Part shown: one piece after another, positions 31,324 to 39,795 of the stretch
Position numbering within the stretch: position 1 is the stretch's first letter
How the letters are laid out: every line of letters starts with the position of its first letter
NCBI GenBank assembly: GCA_964399035.1
Contig: CAYNPH010000051.1
Span: 1-57,247, forward strand
From: WAOL01 sp964399035
GTDB lineage: Archaea > Thermoproteota > Thermoprotei_A > Sulfolobales > NBVN01
Direction of reading: 5' to 3'
DNA length: 57,247 bases
Notes under the pieces: model-generated
Seen by the model: only the letters and a program-made list of their open reading frames with translations
Told to the model about the DNA's origin: nothing
The model's database searches: none
Made by a program: the position numbers and the translations under genes

Positions 31324-33615
31324 TCATTTCTTTCTGCTCGCGAAGTATCCTATCGCTAAGCCTATTATTAGGAGCACCACGGCTACGGCAGCCGTTGCTC
31401 CCCAGTTAGTGACCTCGGCGGTCTTAGTTGTTGTTACGGTGGTTGTTGCCGTCGTGGTCGCCGTGGTTGTCTTGGTTGCCGTAACTGTCGTCGTGGCGGT
31501 TGTTGTCTCGGTTGACGTCACCGTCACCTCCTTAGTGGTGGTGACGGGCTTCGTCGTTGTTACTGTAGCGGTCTTCACTGCCGTGGTTGTCACGGTCTTG
31601 GTCGTCGTCGTTGTTACTGTTGAGGTCTTCGTCACGGTCTTAACCCAAGTCACGGGCTCGGTTATGGGTAGCGGGAACCCTGTCGCGTTAGCTGGTGGGT
31701 TAATGCCGAGTAGCATCGCTATTGTTGGGGCTACGCTGACTGACCTTATGTAGCCCAGCTCCTCATGCTTTATGTGGGGCCCTACAGCAAGGAATATCGC
31801 TAGTAAGTCCTTGTAGTACGGTAAGTCACCGTGCCAGCCCACGACAGTCTTGAAGGGCACAGCATCCTCAAAGACCACACCAGTACCGTTAACCACTTTA
31901 ATACCTCCCCACGCCGCGTAGCCCGGCCTTAGGCTGAAGACCACGTCTCCAGCGCGCTCGCCGCAGAGGCCGAAGACGCATGCCTCATCCCGACTCATCA
32001 CTAACGAGAACACTGGCTGCCCTGTGTCAGGGTCGACAACCTTCTCTAGCGCGGCTTTAATCTCGTTAACTACTTGATCGTATTGGCTGGGGTCGACGAT
32101 GCCTCCCTCCTCGCGTCCCTTTAGGTTGACGAATATTTGGTTGTAGCCGAAGTAGTAGGCCTTCGTCTCGTTCCACAGTATGTGGCCGGAGGCGTCCACC
32201 TTAAGTAGGCCGGCGTTGTAGAGTATGCTGTTTACGTAGACTAGCTTAGCGACGCTCCACTGGCCGTGATCAGATACGACTATTACTGCGGTGTTGCTTA
32301 GGTTCACGTTGTTTAGGAGCATCTGCACGAATTGGTCGGCCCACTCGTAGACCTGCTCAAGCGCCTTCTCAGCCCTAGTAGCTAGATCCTTGTTGTAGTA
32401 GGGCATGCTCGGATCCGTTAAGCCCAGTATTTGATGCTGTGCGTTATCGACTATTGGCGTGTAAGTCATGAGGAGGTCCCACTTCGTGTGCTCCATCAGG
32501 TACTTCGTCATGCCCATGAAGAACTGGTTCGTGAAGTTCAGTGTCTCCATGTACGTGTCTAGGCCGAACCAGTCATGCGTTAGTCCCCACCAGTCACCGT
32601 CAGTGATCATACCTACCTTAACCACCACGTTATTCCACACGCCCTTAGCCAGGGTTTCGTTGTTGAACCACGCGGCGTTGAAGGGCCTCATTAGTGAGCG
32701 GTAAAGCCTGAAGTTCTTCTCGCTGGCGTTGATTAGCTTGAAGAGTGGTGCCACGACGTAGGTCTTGTTATTGTACGTTATGGTAGTGTTTATCGGTTTG
32801 CTCCACTGTCCCTCAGCGAGCACCGCAACCGCCTTGGCGGCGTCCTTAACTCCAGGCACTATGGCTACGTGATCTAACTTGAGGTCACCGTCGCTGTCGT
32901 ACACGAGCACCCACCAGACGTCGTCACCCATGGTGAAGTTGAATTCATACGCCCTGTACACCTTACCGAGGCTGTTTAGGTCTGACCATCCAGTAGCTGT
33001 TTGCAGCGTTATGTGGACGGCTGCCGGCACGCTTGAGTTAGTGGTGTAGAGCTTCGAGTACGAGATCGGCCATAGGAATGAGTCGTAGGGGTTGAAGAGC
33101 ACCGCCTTCTTTACCTTGCCTTCCCATGCGCTAGGCGTGCTCTGCGGGAACGCCGCTACGACCGCCAGTAATCCCTGCTTGTCTGCCGTCACCCATATTG
33201 GCTCTGCCTGCAGGTACTTGCCGTTGAAGCCTGAAACGCCTTTATAGACAGGTAACCCCACGAGGTGAATGCTATTGCCTGTTATCCCGGTTACGTATGG
33301 TGGGGCGCCCGTCGACATCACCGCGTGGGACACGGCGGTCGCTGAGGGGAAGCTAACTATCATTCCCTTAGCGTACACGCCCTCATCCATCATTCTCTTA
33401 ATACCTGGTAGCAGACCCTCCTGCGCGTACTTGTAAGTCAGGATCGCCTTAGCCGCGTCGATACTCAGTATGACCACTCTCTGAGCGTACTTGGGCTTCT
33501 CACCCTGAGGCACCTGATACGTTACTGGCTTACCTACGTTCCCCGCAAACGCGAGGACACCGGCGAGCACTAGGGCTAGGAGGGCTATTGAGGCTAGAAC
33601 CACCGCTCTCCTCAT
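31324..33615 (-). CDS. Surface-anchored nucleotide pyrophosphatase/phosphodiesterase-like enzyme
   Basis: A 763-residue alkaline-phosphatase-superfamily enzyme of the type I phosphodiesterase/NPP group. A signal segment (residues 4-24) precedes metal-binding Asp53 in ILSIDAAK, the nucleophile Thr93 in VSFPSATAVSHAVMSTG, a second metal site in VIVVSDHGQWSV and a final His in VVGWHGDLPY. The C-terminal ~90 residues are a Thr/Val stalk (TVTTTTTKTVTTTAVKT and more), followed by a membrane helix and RKK. The catalytic domain would therefore sit outside the cell, releasing phosphate from nucleotides or phosphodiesters. ATG 33615 follows GAGGTGC. Confidence 0.88.
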   Translation of the reverse strand: MRRAVVLASIALLALVLAGVLAFAGNVGKPVTYQVPQGEKPKYAQRVVILSIDAAKAILTYKYAQEGLLPGIKRMMDEGVYAKGMIVSFPSATAVSHAVMSTGAPPYVTGITGNSIHLVGLPVYKGVSGFNGKYLQAEPIWVTADKQGLLAVVAAFPQSTPSAWEGKVKKAVLFNPYDSFLWPISYSKLYTTNSSVPAAVHITLQTATGWSDLNSLGKVYRAYEFNFTMGDDVWWVLVYDSDGDLKLDHVAIVPGVKDAAKAVAVLAEGQWSKPINTTITYNNKTYVVAPLFKLINASEKNFRLYRSLMRPFNAAWFNNETLAKGVWNNVVVKVGMITDGDWWGLTHDWFGLDTYMETLNFTNQFFMGMTKYLMEHTKWDLLMTYTPIVDNAQHQILGLTDPSMPYYNKDLATRAEKALEQVYEWADQFVQMLLNNVNLSNTAVIVVSDHGQWSVAKLVYVNSILYNAGLLKVDASGHILWNETKAYYFGYNQIFVNLKGREEGGIVDPSQYDQVVNEIKAALEKVVDPDTGQPVFSLVMSRDEACVFGLCGERAGDVVFSLRPGYAAWGGIKVVNGTGVVFEDAVPFKTVVGWHGDLPYYKDLLAIFLAVGPHIKHEELGYIRSVSVAPTIAMLLGINPPANATGFPLPITEPVTWVKTVTKTSTVTTTTTKTVTTTAVKTATVTTTKPVTTTKEVTVTSTETTTATTTVTATKTTTATTTATTTVTTTKTAEVTNWGATAAVAVVLLIIGLAIGYFASRKK

Positions 33616-33708
33616 GCGTGCACCTCAATATATCATACTTGGAGGGGCGTCTAAAATAGGTCGCGGTTAGCGTTACCGCTTCCTTGATCACCATGTGCGA
33701 GGTGCACG

Positions 33709-33718
33709 CTTAATTATG
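33709..33718 (+). promoter_or_regulatory. TATA box of a probably leaderless gene
   Basis: CTTAATTATG is centred about 21 bases before GTG 33734, with no clear ribosome binding site between. The mRNA would begin at or just inside the start codon. Confidence 0.45.
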
Positions 33719-33733
33719 TCTATGTACTGAAGC

Positions 33734-34975
33734 GTGGGGGCTCAGGTGCTGGAGGTAGTGGCCGCGTTAGCTGCCTTCGCGCTGATAATAGTGATTGTTA
33801 GGCTGGGGAAGGACTTAGGTTTGGCGATCTTCGCGGGTTCGCTCGTTCTGCTTGCCGTACTCGCGCCGGTGTCAATACCTGGCACCTTAGCCGCAACCCT
33901 GCTTGACACTAAGACAGTATACTTAATCGTGATATCATTCGCGATAGCCCTGTTTGCGGAGGTTTACGAGGTAACTGGGCTGGTTAATGAGATGGGGTTA
34001 GGTCTTGCCAGAGCTTTGAGGAGTCCCTTACTTGCCGTGATGCTTGTTCCCGCGATAGTTGGCTTGCTTCCGGTGGCTGGGGGCGCGTTAATGTCGGCAC
34101 CGATGATCGAGGGTATCGGTAAGGCGGCGGGTTTAAGTGTTGGGGAGATGGTCTTCACTAACGTGTGGTTCAGGCACATCATATTTTTCTCATACCCGTT
34201 AAGTCAGGTGATGATAGTAACATCTACCATGACGGGGGTTAGCGTCACTACGCTAGCCGGGATCCAAGCTCCAATACTGGGTTTTTCCGTGTTTGTGGGG
34301 TACTTACTTGTTAGGAGGGAGCATTCAGGCCCCGGCTTAGAGGGCGTGCCAGAAGCATCTATTCCGCTGAGGTACTCACTGTCACCTCTAGTCATAGCTG
34401 TTCTGTTGGCACTGATTCTCCGTTACTTAATTGGGCCTTTCGGCATGCCAGTAGGTGTCGCTCTAGCCATTCCCTTAGCCATCATTGCTTCGGGGAATAG
34501 GGGTGAGGGTCTGGGCTCGACAGTGCTTAAGGCTTTGAGGGGAAGGCGGGTCTGGACAATAACGTTCACTGCTTATGCCATAATGCTTCTTCAGCACTCC
34601 ATGATGTTCGCAGGGGCCTCATCAGCGCTGGCTAAGTTGCTCTCCTTAGTGCCTGCACCCACTGAGGTTCTTTACGTTATGGTTCCTGCAGTGATAGCTG
34701 TTCTAACGGGCTCCACGCTCTCTGGGGTGGTGCTCTCCGTACCCATGCTTCCCCCGCTACCTAACGCTGTTGTGGCGGCTTCCCTAGTTTACGTCTCTGC
34801 CCTCGTAGCGTATATTGGGTCACCCACGCACCTCTGCCTAATATACACCGCTAAGTACTTCGGTGAAGGAAGCATGAAGTCCTCCTATAAGTACCTGCTG
34901 ATCTCAATACCCTCAACTTTACTGTTCGCGTACCTCTACCTCACTTTAGTAGTCCAGCGATTCCTACCAGGGTGA
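33734..34975 (+). CDS. DUF401 family integral membrane protein (predicted transporter)
   Basis: A 413-residue protein with about ten to twelve hydrophobic helices. The pattern LLPVAGGALMSAPMIEGIGKAAGLS with VWFRHIIFFSYPL, and later AYIGSPTHLCLIYTAKYFG, is typical of DUF401 proteins, which are related to GntP/ion-transporter-like permeases. The substrate is unknown. GTG 33734 is the start. The last 35 bases overlap the convergent small-multidrug-export gene. Confidence 0.85.
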   Translation: MGAQVLEVVAALAAFALIIVIVRLGKDLGLAIFAGSLVLLAVLAPVSIPGTLAATLLDTKTVYLIVISFAIALFAEVYEVTGLVNEMGLGLARALRSPLLAVMLVPAIVGLLPVAGGALMSAPMIEGIGKAAGLSVGEMVFTNVWFRHIIFFSYPLSQVMIVTSTMTGVSVTTLAGIQAPILGFSVFVGYLLVRREHSGPGLEGVPEASIPLRYSLSPLVIAVLLALILRYLIGPFGMPVGVALAIPLAIIASGNRGEGLGSTVLKALRGRRVWTITFTAYAIMLLQHSMMFAGASSALAKLLSLVPAPTEVLYVMVPAVIAVLTGSTLSGVVLSVPMLPPLPNAVVAASLVYVSALVAYIGSPTHLCLIYTAKYFGEGSMKSSYKYLLISIPSTLLFAYLYLTLVVQRFLPG

Positions 34976-35450
34976 TTACTCCCTCAACGCCTAGGAGCAC
35001 GAGAATAGATGCTAGTACAACACCTGCGGTTATTGATATTATAGCCTTGCGCCTCTCCAGCCTAAGTAGGTGAGCTAGTAGGGCGCCAGTCCACGCACCA
35101 CTCCCCGGCAACGGTACGGCGACGAACGCTGCCAGACCCACGTATCCCCACCTCTCCACAATACCTTTCCTGCGCTCTACGCGCTGGATAATCCCTAAGT
35201 ACGCGTTCCTTAGGCGCGCAAGGAACCCTTTCTCTTGCCTCAGTAACCACCTCTCCGCAGAACCTAGTAGGGCTAGGGCGACCGGTCCTATCGCGATGTT
35301 AGCCGCCACAGCGATTATCACGCCGAGCCAGAACCCGGTGATGTTGCCGTGGTATATCACGTATGCCATCGGTATAGCGCCCCTAACCTCTATAGTCGGC
35401 AGGAACGCCACTACAGCTATTAGTAGGAGGTTCACTAAGTCACCACTCAA
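34941..35450 (-). CDS. Small multi-drug export family membrane protein
   Basis: A 169-residue protein with about four membrane helices. FLPTIEVRGAIPMAYVIYHGN, ANIAIGPVALALLGSAERWLL, RWGYVGLAAFVAVPLPGSGAWTGALLAHLL and AIISITAGVVLASILVLLG match the PF06695 family. The family name comes from old drug-export data; the true function is uncertain. ATG 35450 is the start. Confidence 0.85.
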   Translation of the reverse strand: MSGDLVNLLLIAVVAFLPTIEVRGAIPMAYVIYHGNITGFWLGVIIAVAANIAIGPVALALLGSAERWLLRQEKGFLARLRNAYLGIIQRVERRKGIVERWGYVGLAAFVAVPLPGSGAWTGALLAHLLRLERRKAIISITAGVVLASILVLLGVEGVITLVGIAGLLK

Positions 35451-35551
35451 TACGCTGGAGCCCCCACATAATGGGAGGTGAGGGCTTAAAGGATTTCACG
35501 TTCGGGAACCCAACGCACTTAACGCGCGGAGCGATGAAGTAGTGGCGGTGT

Positions 35552-36751
35552 GTGGTGGCGGTCTTCAGAACCATCATAGCTGGGAACCATAAGTTCCCTA
35601 AGACATTAAGTGTGCTCGACGTTGGCGACGCGATCTACGACCCATCAACGCCTGACGACGTCATAGCGTCCGTGCACCCAGCAGGAAGGGTTTGGGGAAG
35701 GGCCTTAATCAGGGTGAACACTAGGTCCCTTAAGGTTACGAGAGTCATTCAAACAAGCTATGGGTGGGGGTGCGGCGACCTTAACGCATACCCTGAGGAA
35801 GGCATTCTCCTAGCCACTCACTGCGTGGAGGGGGTGGTGGAGTTTAGGGATCTTGAGAGCCTAGAACTGAAGCGGGTGCTGAGGCTGGGTGGTGTAGGGA
35901 GGGTTTCCTCAGCCACCCTCGACTCCTCTGGCAGATTATGGGTCCTGAGTGAGGACGGACTATACGTCGTTAGTGAGGGGAGCGCTGAGGGTGTCAAGGT
36001 TAGACGTGTTTTAGCCGTGACTGGCGGTGCGAGCATGGATTCCCAGCGTGCCGAGCCAGCTAGGGTCATTGCCGTGGCCAGCTACTTAAGTCATTCCGTG
36101 CTTCTCGTGGGTGAGGACGGGTCCCTTAAGGCGTCAATACCTACTCCCTTCCCAGGCGGGGTTCGCTACACCCACGATGAGAGGCTCATAGTGTCGAGCG
36201 GTAGGTTCCCCAAGCACGTCCAGCTAACTTTAGTTTACGGGGCGACGCACTTGGACCCTCGTTCAGCGTGGTTCGCTTACCTATGGGATTACGGGACTCT
36301 AGCTTCTAACAGGGCTGATTCATGGGGTTTTGAGAGGGCCCTAATTCAGTGGTCGCTGAGCGCGTTCGAGGTACCTTTACCCCTGCCGAAGTTCAAGCCC
36401 TATGTCATCCCATTAGGGCGTGGGCGGAAGGGGGAGCTTCTTAAGCATGAGGGTTTCCGTTCGTTCACGCCCGCTCCAGCCTTGGGGGACTGTATTTTGC
36501 TCTGTGAAGGCACCGGGAGGTTCGTTGTTGAGGCGTTACTGCCTGAGTACTCCGTTATAGCCCCTCAGAGCGAGGAGAAATGGGTTCCGGTGGGTGAGGG
36601 GGTCACTGGCAAGCCTCTCAAGGTTCCGTGTCCTTACTTGATTAGGGTGAGGGTTCTTGAGGGCGCGGTTGAGCGCGCTACACTAAGCTGTGCGCCCGCC
36701 AGCAACGCTATTTACCTTGGAACTACTGTGGAAAAGCGGGTAGTTGAGTGA
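35552..36751 (+). CDS. Hypothetical protein, beta-propeller-like, coupled to threonine synthase gene
   Basis: A 399-residue soluble protein. Repeated strand-turn units such as ILLATHCVEGVVEFRDLESLELKRVLRLGG, LWVLSEDGLYVVSEGSAEG and VIAVASYLSHSVLLVGEDGSLK suggest a propeller in the first ~230 residues; a different domain follows. There is no signal peptide. The stop overlaps the threonine synthase start (GTGA), so translation is coupled, but the connection is unexplained. GTG 35552 follows GGCGGTG. No family was recognised. Confidence 0.65.
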   Translation: MVAVFRTIIAGNHKFPKTLSVLDVGDAIYDPSTPDDVIASVHPAGRVWGRALIRVNTRSLKVTRVIQTSYGWGCGDLNAYPEEGILLATHCVEGVVEFRDLESLELKRVLRLGGVGRVSSATLDSSGRLWVLSEDGLYVVSEGSAEGVKVRRVLAVTGGASMDSQRAEPARVIAVASYLSHSVLLVGEDGSLKASIPTPFPGGVRYTHDERLIVSSGRFPKHVQLTLVYGATHLDPRSAWFAYLWDYGTLASNRADSWGFERALIQWSLSAFEVPLPLPKFKPYVIPLGRGRKGELLKHEGFRSFTPAPALGDCILLCEGTGRFVVEALLPEYSVIAPQSEEKWVPVGEGVTGKPLKVPCPYLIRVRVLEGAVERATLSCAPASNAIYLGTTVEKRVVE

Positions 36752-37851
36752 TGGTGCTGCGCCTCAAGTGTTCTTCATGCGGGCACAGCTTCATGGTCGT
36801 TGCGGGAAGCACGTCATGGTTTTGTCCTAAGTGCGGCGGTTTGCCTGAGGCGGACTACAGCCCCGAGTGGCGACCTAAGGGTCATGGACTCGCTAGGTAC
36901 TCCGCCTCCCTTCCATTAACCCCTAAGATCTCGCTGGGCGAGGGCTCAACCCCGTTAGTTCTTAGGCGGGTTCACGGGGTTAACGTGTACTTTAAGCTCG
37001 AGTACCTCAACCCAAGCGGCTCGTTCAAGGACCGGGGAACCGCGTTAGCACTAACGCACGCTGTCGAGGTCGGCGCCTCGAAGGTTGTGGAGGACACGTC
37101 AGGCAATACAGGGATTTCCGTCGCCACCTACGCCGCTGCCTACGGAATCAAGGCCGTGATCGTGGTGCCGCGCACCGCTCCGGAGGGGAAGAAAGAGTTA
37201 CTGAGAACCCTCGGCGTCGACGTCATTGAGGCCCCCTCCAGGGGTGACGCCGCGCGCGTGGCACCGAGGATTGCTGGGGAGGTGAGGGGGCTGCATGTGG
37301 GGCACACCGTTAACCCCCTGTACATTGAGGGTGCGAAGACCCTGGCTTACGAGGCCTACGAGCAGGGATTCAGAGGAAACGAGGTGATCACGCCAGTCGG
37401 TTCCGGCGGGTTGGCTCTCGGGACGTTCAAGGGCTTCAGGGAGTTAGTTAAGTGGGGTCTCCTTAATTCATTGCCGCGTCTCCACGTGGTTGAGGACTCG
37501 TCACTAACGCGTGTGGACGCCCCCGTGAAGATCGGTTGGGGTAGGGGTGAGGAGGGTGGCGGAGCTGACGCCTTACTGGTTCCGGAGCCCCCCAGAATCA
37601 AGGAAGTTGCTGACGCCACCGTGGTTAGTAAGGGTTCCTCAGTCGCAGTGAACCTTAAGGAGCTGAAGGAAGCCTTGAAGGAACTGTACGGCATGGGCTT
37701 CATAGTCGAGCCGACGTCTGCCGCCCCCTTCGCCGCGTTAAAGTTACTCATTGAGGAAGGCGTTATCGATGAGGGTAGCGACGTCCTAATCCCCTTGACC
37801 GGGTCAGGGTTAAAGGTGCTCACCACAGTATCCAAGATGCTGAAGGTATAG
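36748..37851 (+). CDS. thrC: Threonine synthase (PLP-dependent)
   Basis: A 367-residue fold-type II PLP enzyme converting O-phosphohomoserine to threonine. An N-terminal zinc ribbon (Cys8, Cys11, Cys26, Cys29) precedes EGSTPLVLRR, the PLP-binding Lys94 in PSGSFKDRGTAL, the phosphate/substrate loop DTSGNTGISVATYAAAYG and a glycine-rich PLP-phosphate loop in TPVGSGGLALGTFKGF. The last is usually GNGT-like in threonine synthases, so a related specificity cannot be excluded. LTGSGLK near the end is typical. It is coupled to the upstream unknown gene. Confidence 0.85.
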   Translation: MMVLRLKCSSCGHSFMVVAGSTSWFCPKCGGLPEADYSPEWRPKGHGLARYSASLPLTPKISLGEGSTPLVLRRVHGVNVYFKLEYLNPSGSFKDRGTALALTHAVEVGASKVVEDTSGNTGISVATYAAAYGIKAVIVVPRTAPEGKKELLRTLGVDVIEAPSRGDAARVAPRIAGEVRGLHVGHTVNPLYIEGAKTLAYEAYEQGFRGNEVITPVGSGGLALGTFKGFRELVKWGLLNSLPRLHVVEDSSLTRVDAPVKIGWGRGEEGGGADALLVPEPPRIKEVADATVVSKGSSVAVNLKELKEALKELYGMGFIVEPTSAAPFAALKLLIEEGVIDEGSDVLIPLTGSGLKVLTTVSKMLKV

Positions 37852-37868
37852 CGAACGGTGAGGCGTTA

Positions 37869-38711
37869 GTGCCTAGGAGGTACGGGGTATACTTAGTGCA
37901 GGGATACGGGCCCGCCTCAGGGATTAAGCGAGTATTAGGACACATACTTAGGCATGGCGACCTAGAGAGCGCTAACCTCCTCAGAATAACTAAGGAAGAG
38001 TCCCTAAGCCACGCTGAGGTTCTGAAGCCCCTGCTGAGTGACGTGATGGACGAGGCTTCCGAGGTCATTGCCGGTCTCAAACCTCGGCTTCATGAGGTGG
38101 CGTGGAGGTACCTGTACCTGCCAGTGATCCCGTTAGGCATAGAGAGACCCGCGCTTCAGGAGGCCTTCGCGCTATCGCGTAAGCTCCTGAAGCGTGTTAA
38201 GCCGTCACTCAAGCAACGCTTACTCCCAGCCTACATGCTTGAGAAGGGAGGCGTTGGCTTAGGCACTAACATAGTGAACCTCACCAGCAGTCACACACTA
38301 GTGATCCTACACGGTTCCCTCCCCGACGGAAGCGACGTGAAACCCGAAGTAATTCCGGAAAAGAAGAAGTTACTCAAGTTGGTGGGGGAGCTTAGGAAGA
38401 GAGATTACTTAACGCCCGGCGAGGATAGTTCCCCTATACCTGTGCTTGGCGCCGTCATCCTTAAACCCATTACGAGCGCTATGGATAAGTTGGGTTCCTT
38501 GATTAGCGCATGGTTTAGGAACAGTTACGATGAGTTATCGGGGCTCTCCGAGGAAATTGCTGTAAGCCACGGCTCTAGGGTTTTTGCATGGGACGCTTTC
38601 TTCTACTTAACTCATCTCGTGATAGCTGTAGTAACCCACGGGTTAGTGGAACGAAAAACCATGCCTTTCCCTGACCCTAGCGTAGGGGTTTTAGAGTTGC
38701 TTCCCCTGTGA
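37869..38711 (+). CDS. Hypothetical protein, 280 residues
   Basis: A mostly helical soluble protein beginning MPRRYGVYLVQGYGPASGIKRVLGHILRHGD. It has long amphipathic helices, a Gly-rich stretch (EKGGVGLGTNIVNLTSSHTLVIL) and a moderately hydrophobic C-terminal segment (FLTHLVIAVVTHGL-like) that might be membrane-associated. It follows threonine synthase by 17 bases on the same strand and is probably cotranscribed. It ends nine bases before the convergent membrane protein stop. No family was recognised. Confidence 0.65.
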   Translation: MPRRYGVYLVQGYGPASGIKRVLGHILRHGDLESANLLRITKEESLSHAEVLKPLLSDVMDEASEVIAGLKPRLHEVAWRYLYLPVIPLGIERPALQEAFALSRKLLKRVKPSLKQRLLPAYMLEKGGVGLGTNIVNLTSSHTLVILHGSLPDGSDVKPEVIPEKKKLLKLVGELRKRDYLTPGEDSSPIPVLGAVILKPITSAMDKLGSLISAWFRNSYDELSGLSEEIAVSHGSRVFAWDAFFYLTHLVIAVVTHGLVERKTMPFPDPSVGVLELLPL

Positions 38712-38720
38712 CTGCTTTAG

Positions 38721-39719
38721 TCACTCCGGCGGCGGTGGCGGCGGCACCGGAGGACCTCCCGCACCTTCCGAAGGAGCTGCCGGCGTGCTAGGTTGCTGTG
38801 GCTGTGTTGGGGTCGCCTGCAGGGCCTTACCCACCTTAATCAGCGCCACTATCATCAGTAGTAAGCCAGCGATTAACCCTAACAACCCCGTTAGGACGCC
38901 AATGGCGCCTGAAGCCGCTAGTATGCCGCCATACCTGAAGTAGCCTACGCTGTTCCATATGTTTACAGCGCCACCAACTATGAGCGCTATTGTGAGTACC
39001 AGGGCAACCACAATGAATAACTTGTTGACTGATGATACCGTCTGAGGATTTATGGACGATAACAGCATCGGTATGGCCGCGATTATTAACCCTATTCCAG
39101 CCACGCCAAGGTGTACCGACATTAGCGTGCCAGCACCCGTGAATCCCGCTATCGTTAGGAATATCCCGCCGACAAGCACTATGAGACTTAATATTAGGGG
39201 CGGAATCCTGAGCACCTCGCTCCTCATTAAGGCGAAGTAAGCGGCTCCAAGAAGTATCGCAGCAACTAACTCGGTCACTCCTGCAACGGTGGCTCTAAGC
39301 ACGAGTAGGCTGACTGAGTCGATGAATAGCGTGAAGACTATCATCATGGACGCTAGAACCACACGCTTATCCGTGGCTAACGACCTTAGGTTCGGGTTAC
39401 TCAGGTCGATTGAGGGACCCGGTATTATTGATATCGGGATACCGGCTAGGGGCAGTATCACGACCGCCGCTCCTAGAACTATTATTCCCGAGAAGATCGT
39501 TAGTGCTGGGCCAGCTAAGTTTATTCGGGCACCCCAAGCAGCGTATTGCTGTAGGAATGAAATCACTGCCGCACCCATTATTATTCTTAGCAAACCATCT
39601 AGGAATGCCGCGCCCACGAAGAGCAGCAAGCCGTACCTGAGTAGTTGTCCTGCAGAGATCTGAGTCCCGCTTCTAGGGCCTGCCGCTGGTTGCGATGGTG
39701 ATGGAGTAGGTGATGCCAT
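38721..39719 (-). CDS. Multi-pass membrane protein with Pro-rich tail; paralogue of the 43979 gene
   Basis: About 332 residues with roughly eight to nine membrane helices and a C-terminal Pro-rich cytoplasmic tail ending in a run of prolines (GGPPVPPPPPPE). The segment LTIAGFTGAGTLMSVHLGVAGIGLI aligns with LLIAGFAGASPLMNAHLGIVGIALL in the protein encoded at 43979-44872, so the two are paralogues. The layout resembles crenarchaeal DUF973-type membrane proteins, but I cannot confirm the family. ATG 39719 has GGTG about ten bases upstream; the frame opens at 39731. Confidence 0.75.
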   Translation of the reverse strand: MASPTPSPSQPAAGPRSGTQISAGQLLRYGLLLFVGAAFLDGLLRIIMGAAVISFLQQYAAWGARINLAGPALTIFSGIIVLGAAVVILPLAGIPISIIPGPSIDLSNPNLRSLATDKRVVLASMMIVFTLFIDSVSLLVLRATVAGVTELVAAILLGAAYFALMRSEVLRIPPLILSLIVLVGGIFLTIAGFTGAGTLMSVHLGVAGIGLIIAAIPMLLSSINPQTVSSVNKLFIVVALVLTIALIVGGAVNIWNSVGYFRYGGILAASGAIGVLTGLLGLIAGLLLMIVALIKVGKALQATPTQPQQPSTPAAPSEGAGGPPVPPPPPPE

Positions 39720-39795
39720 ACTGTTGAACACCTATGAACAGTAGTGTAGTAATTCACTTATAAAGGTGAGGTTAAACAACTACGGTTAAATGCTC

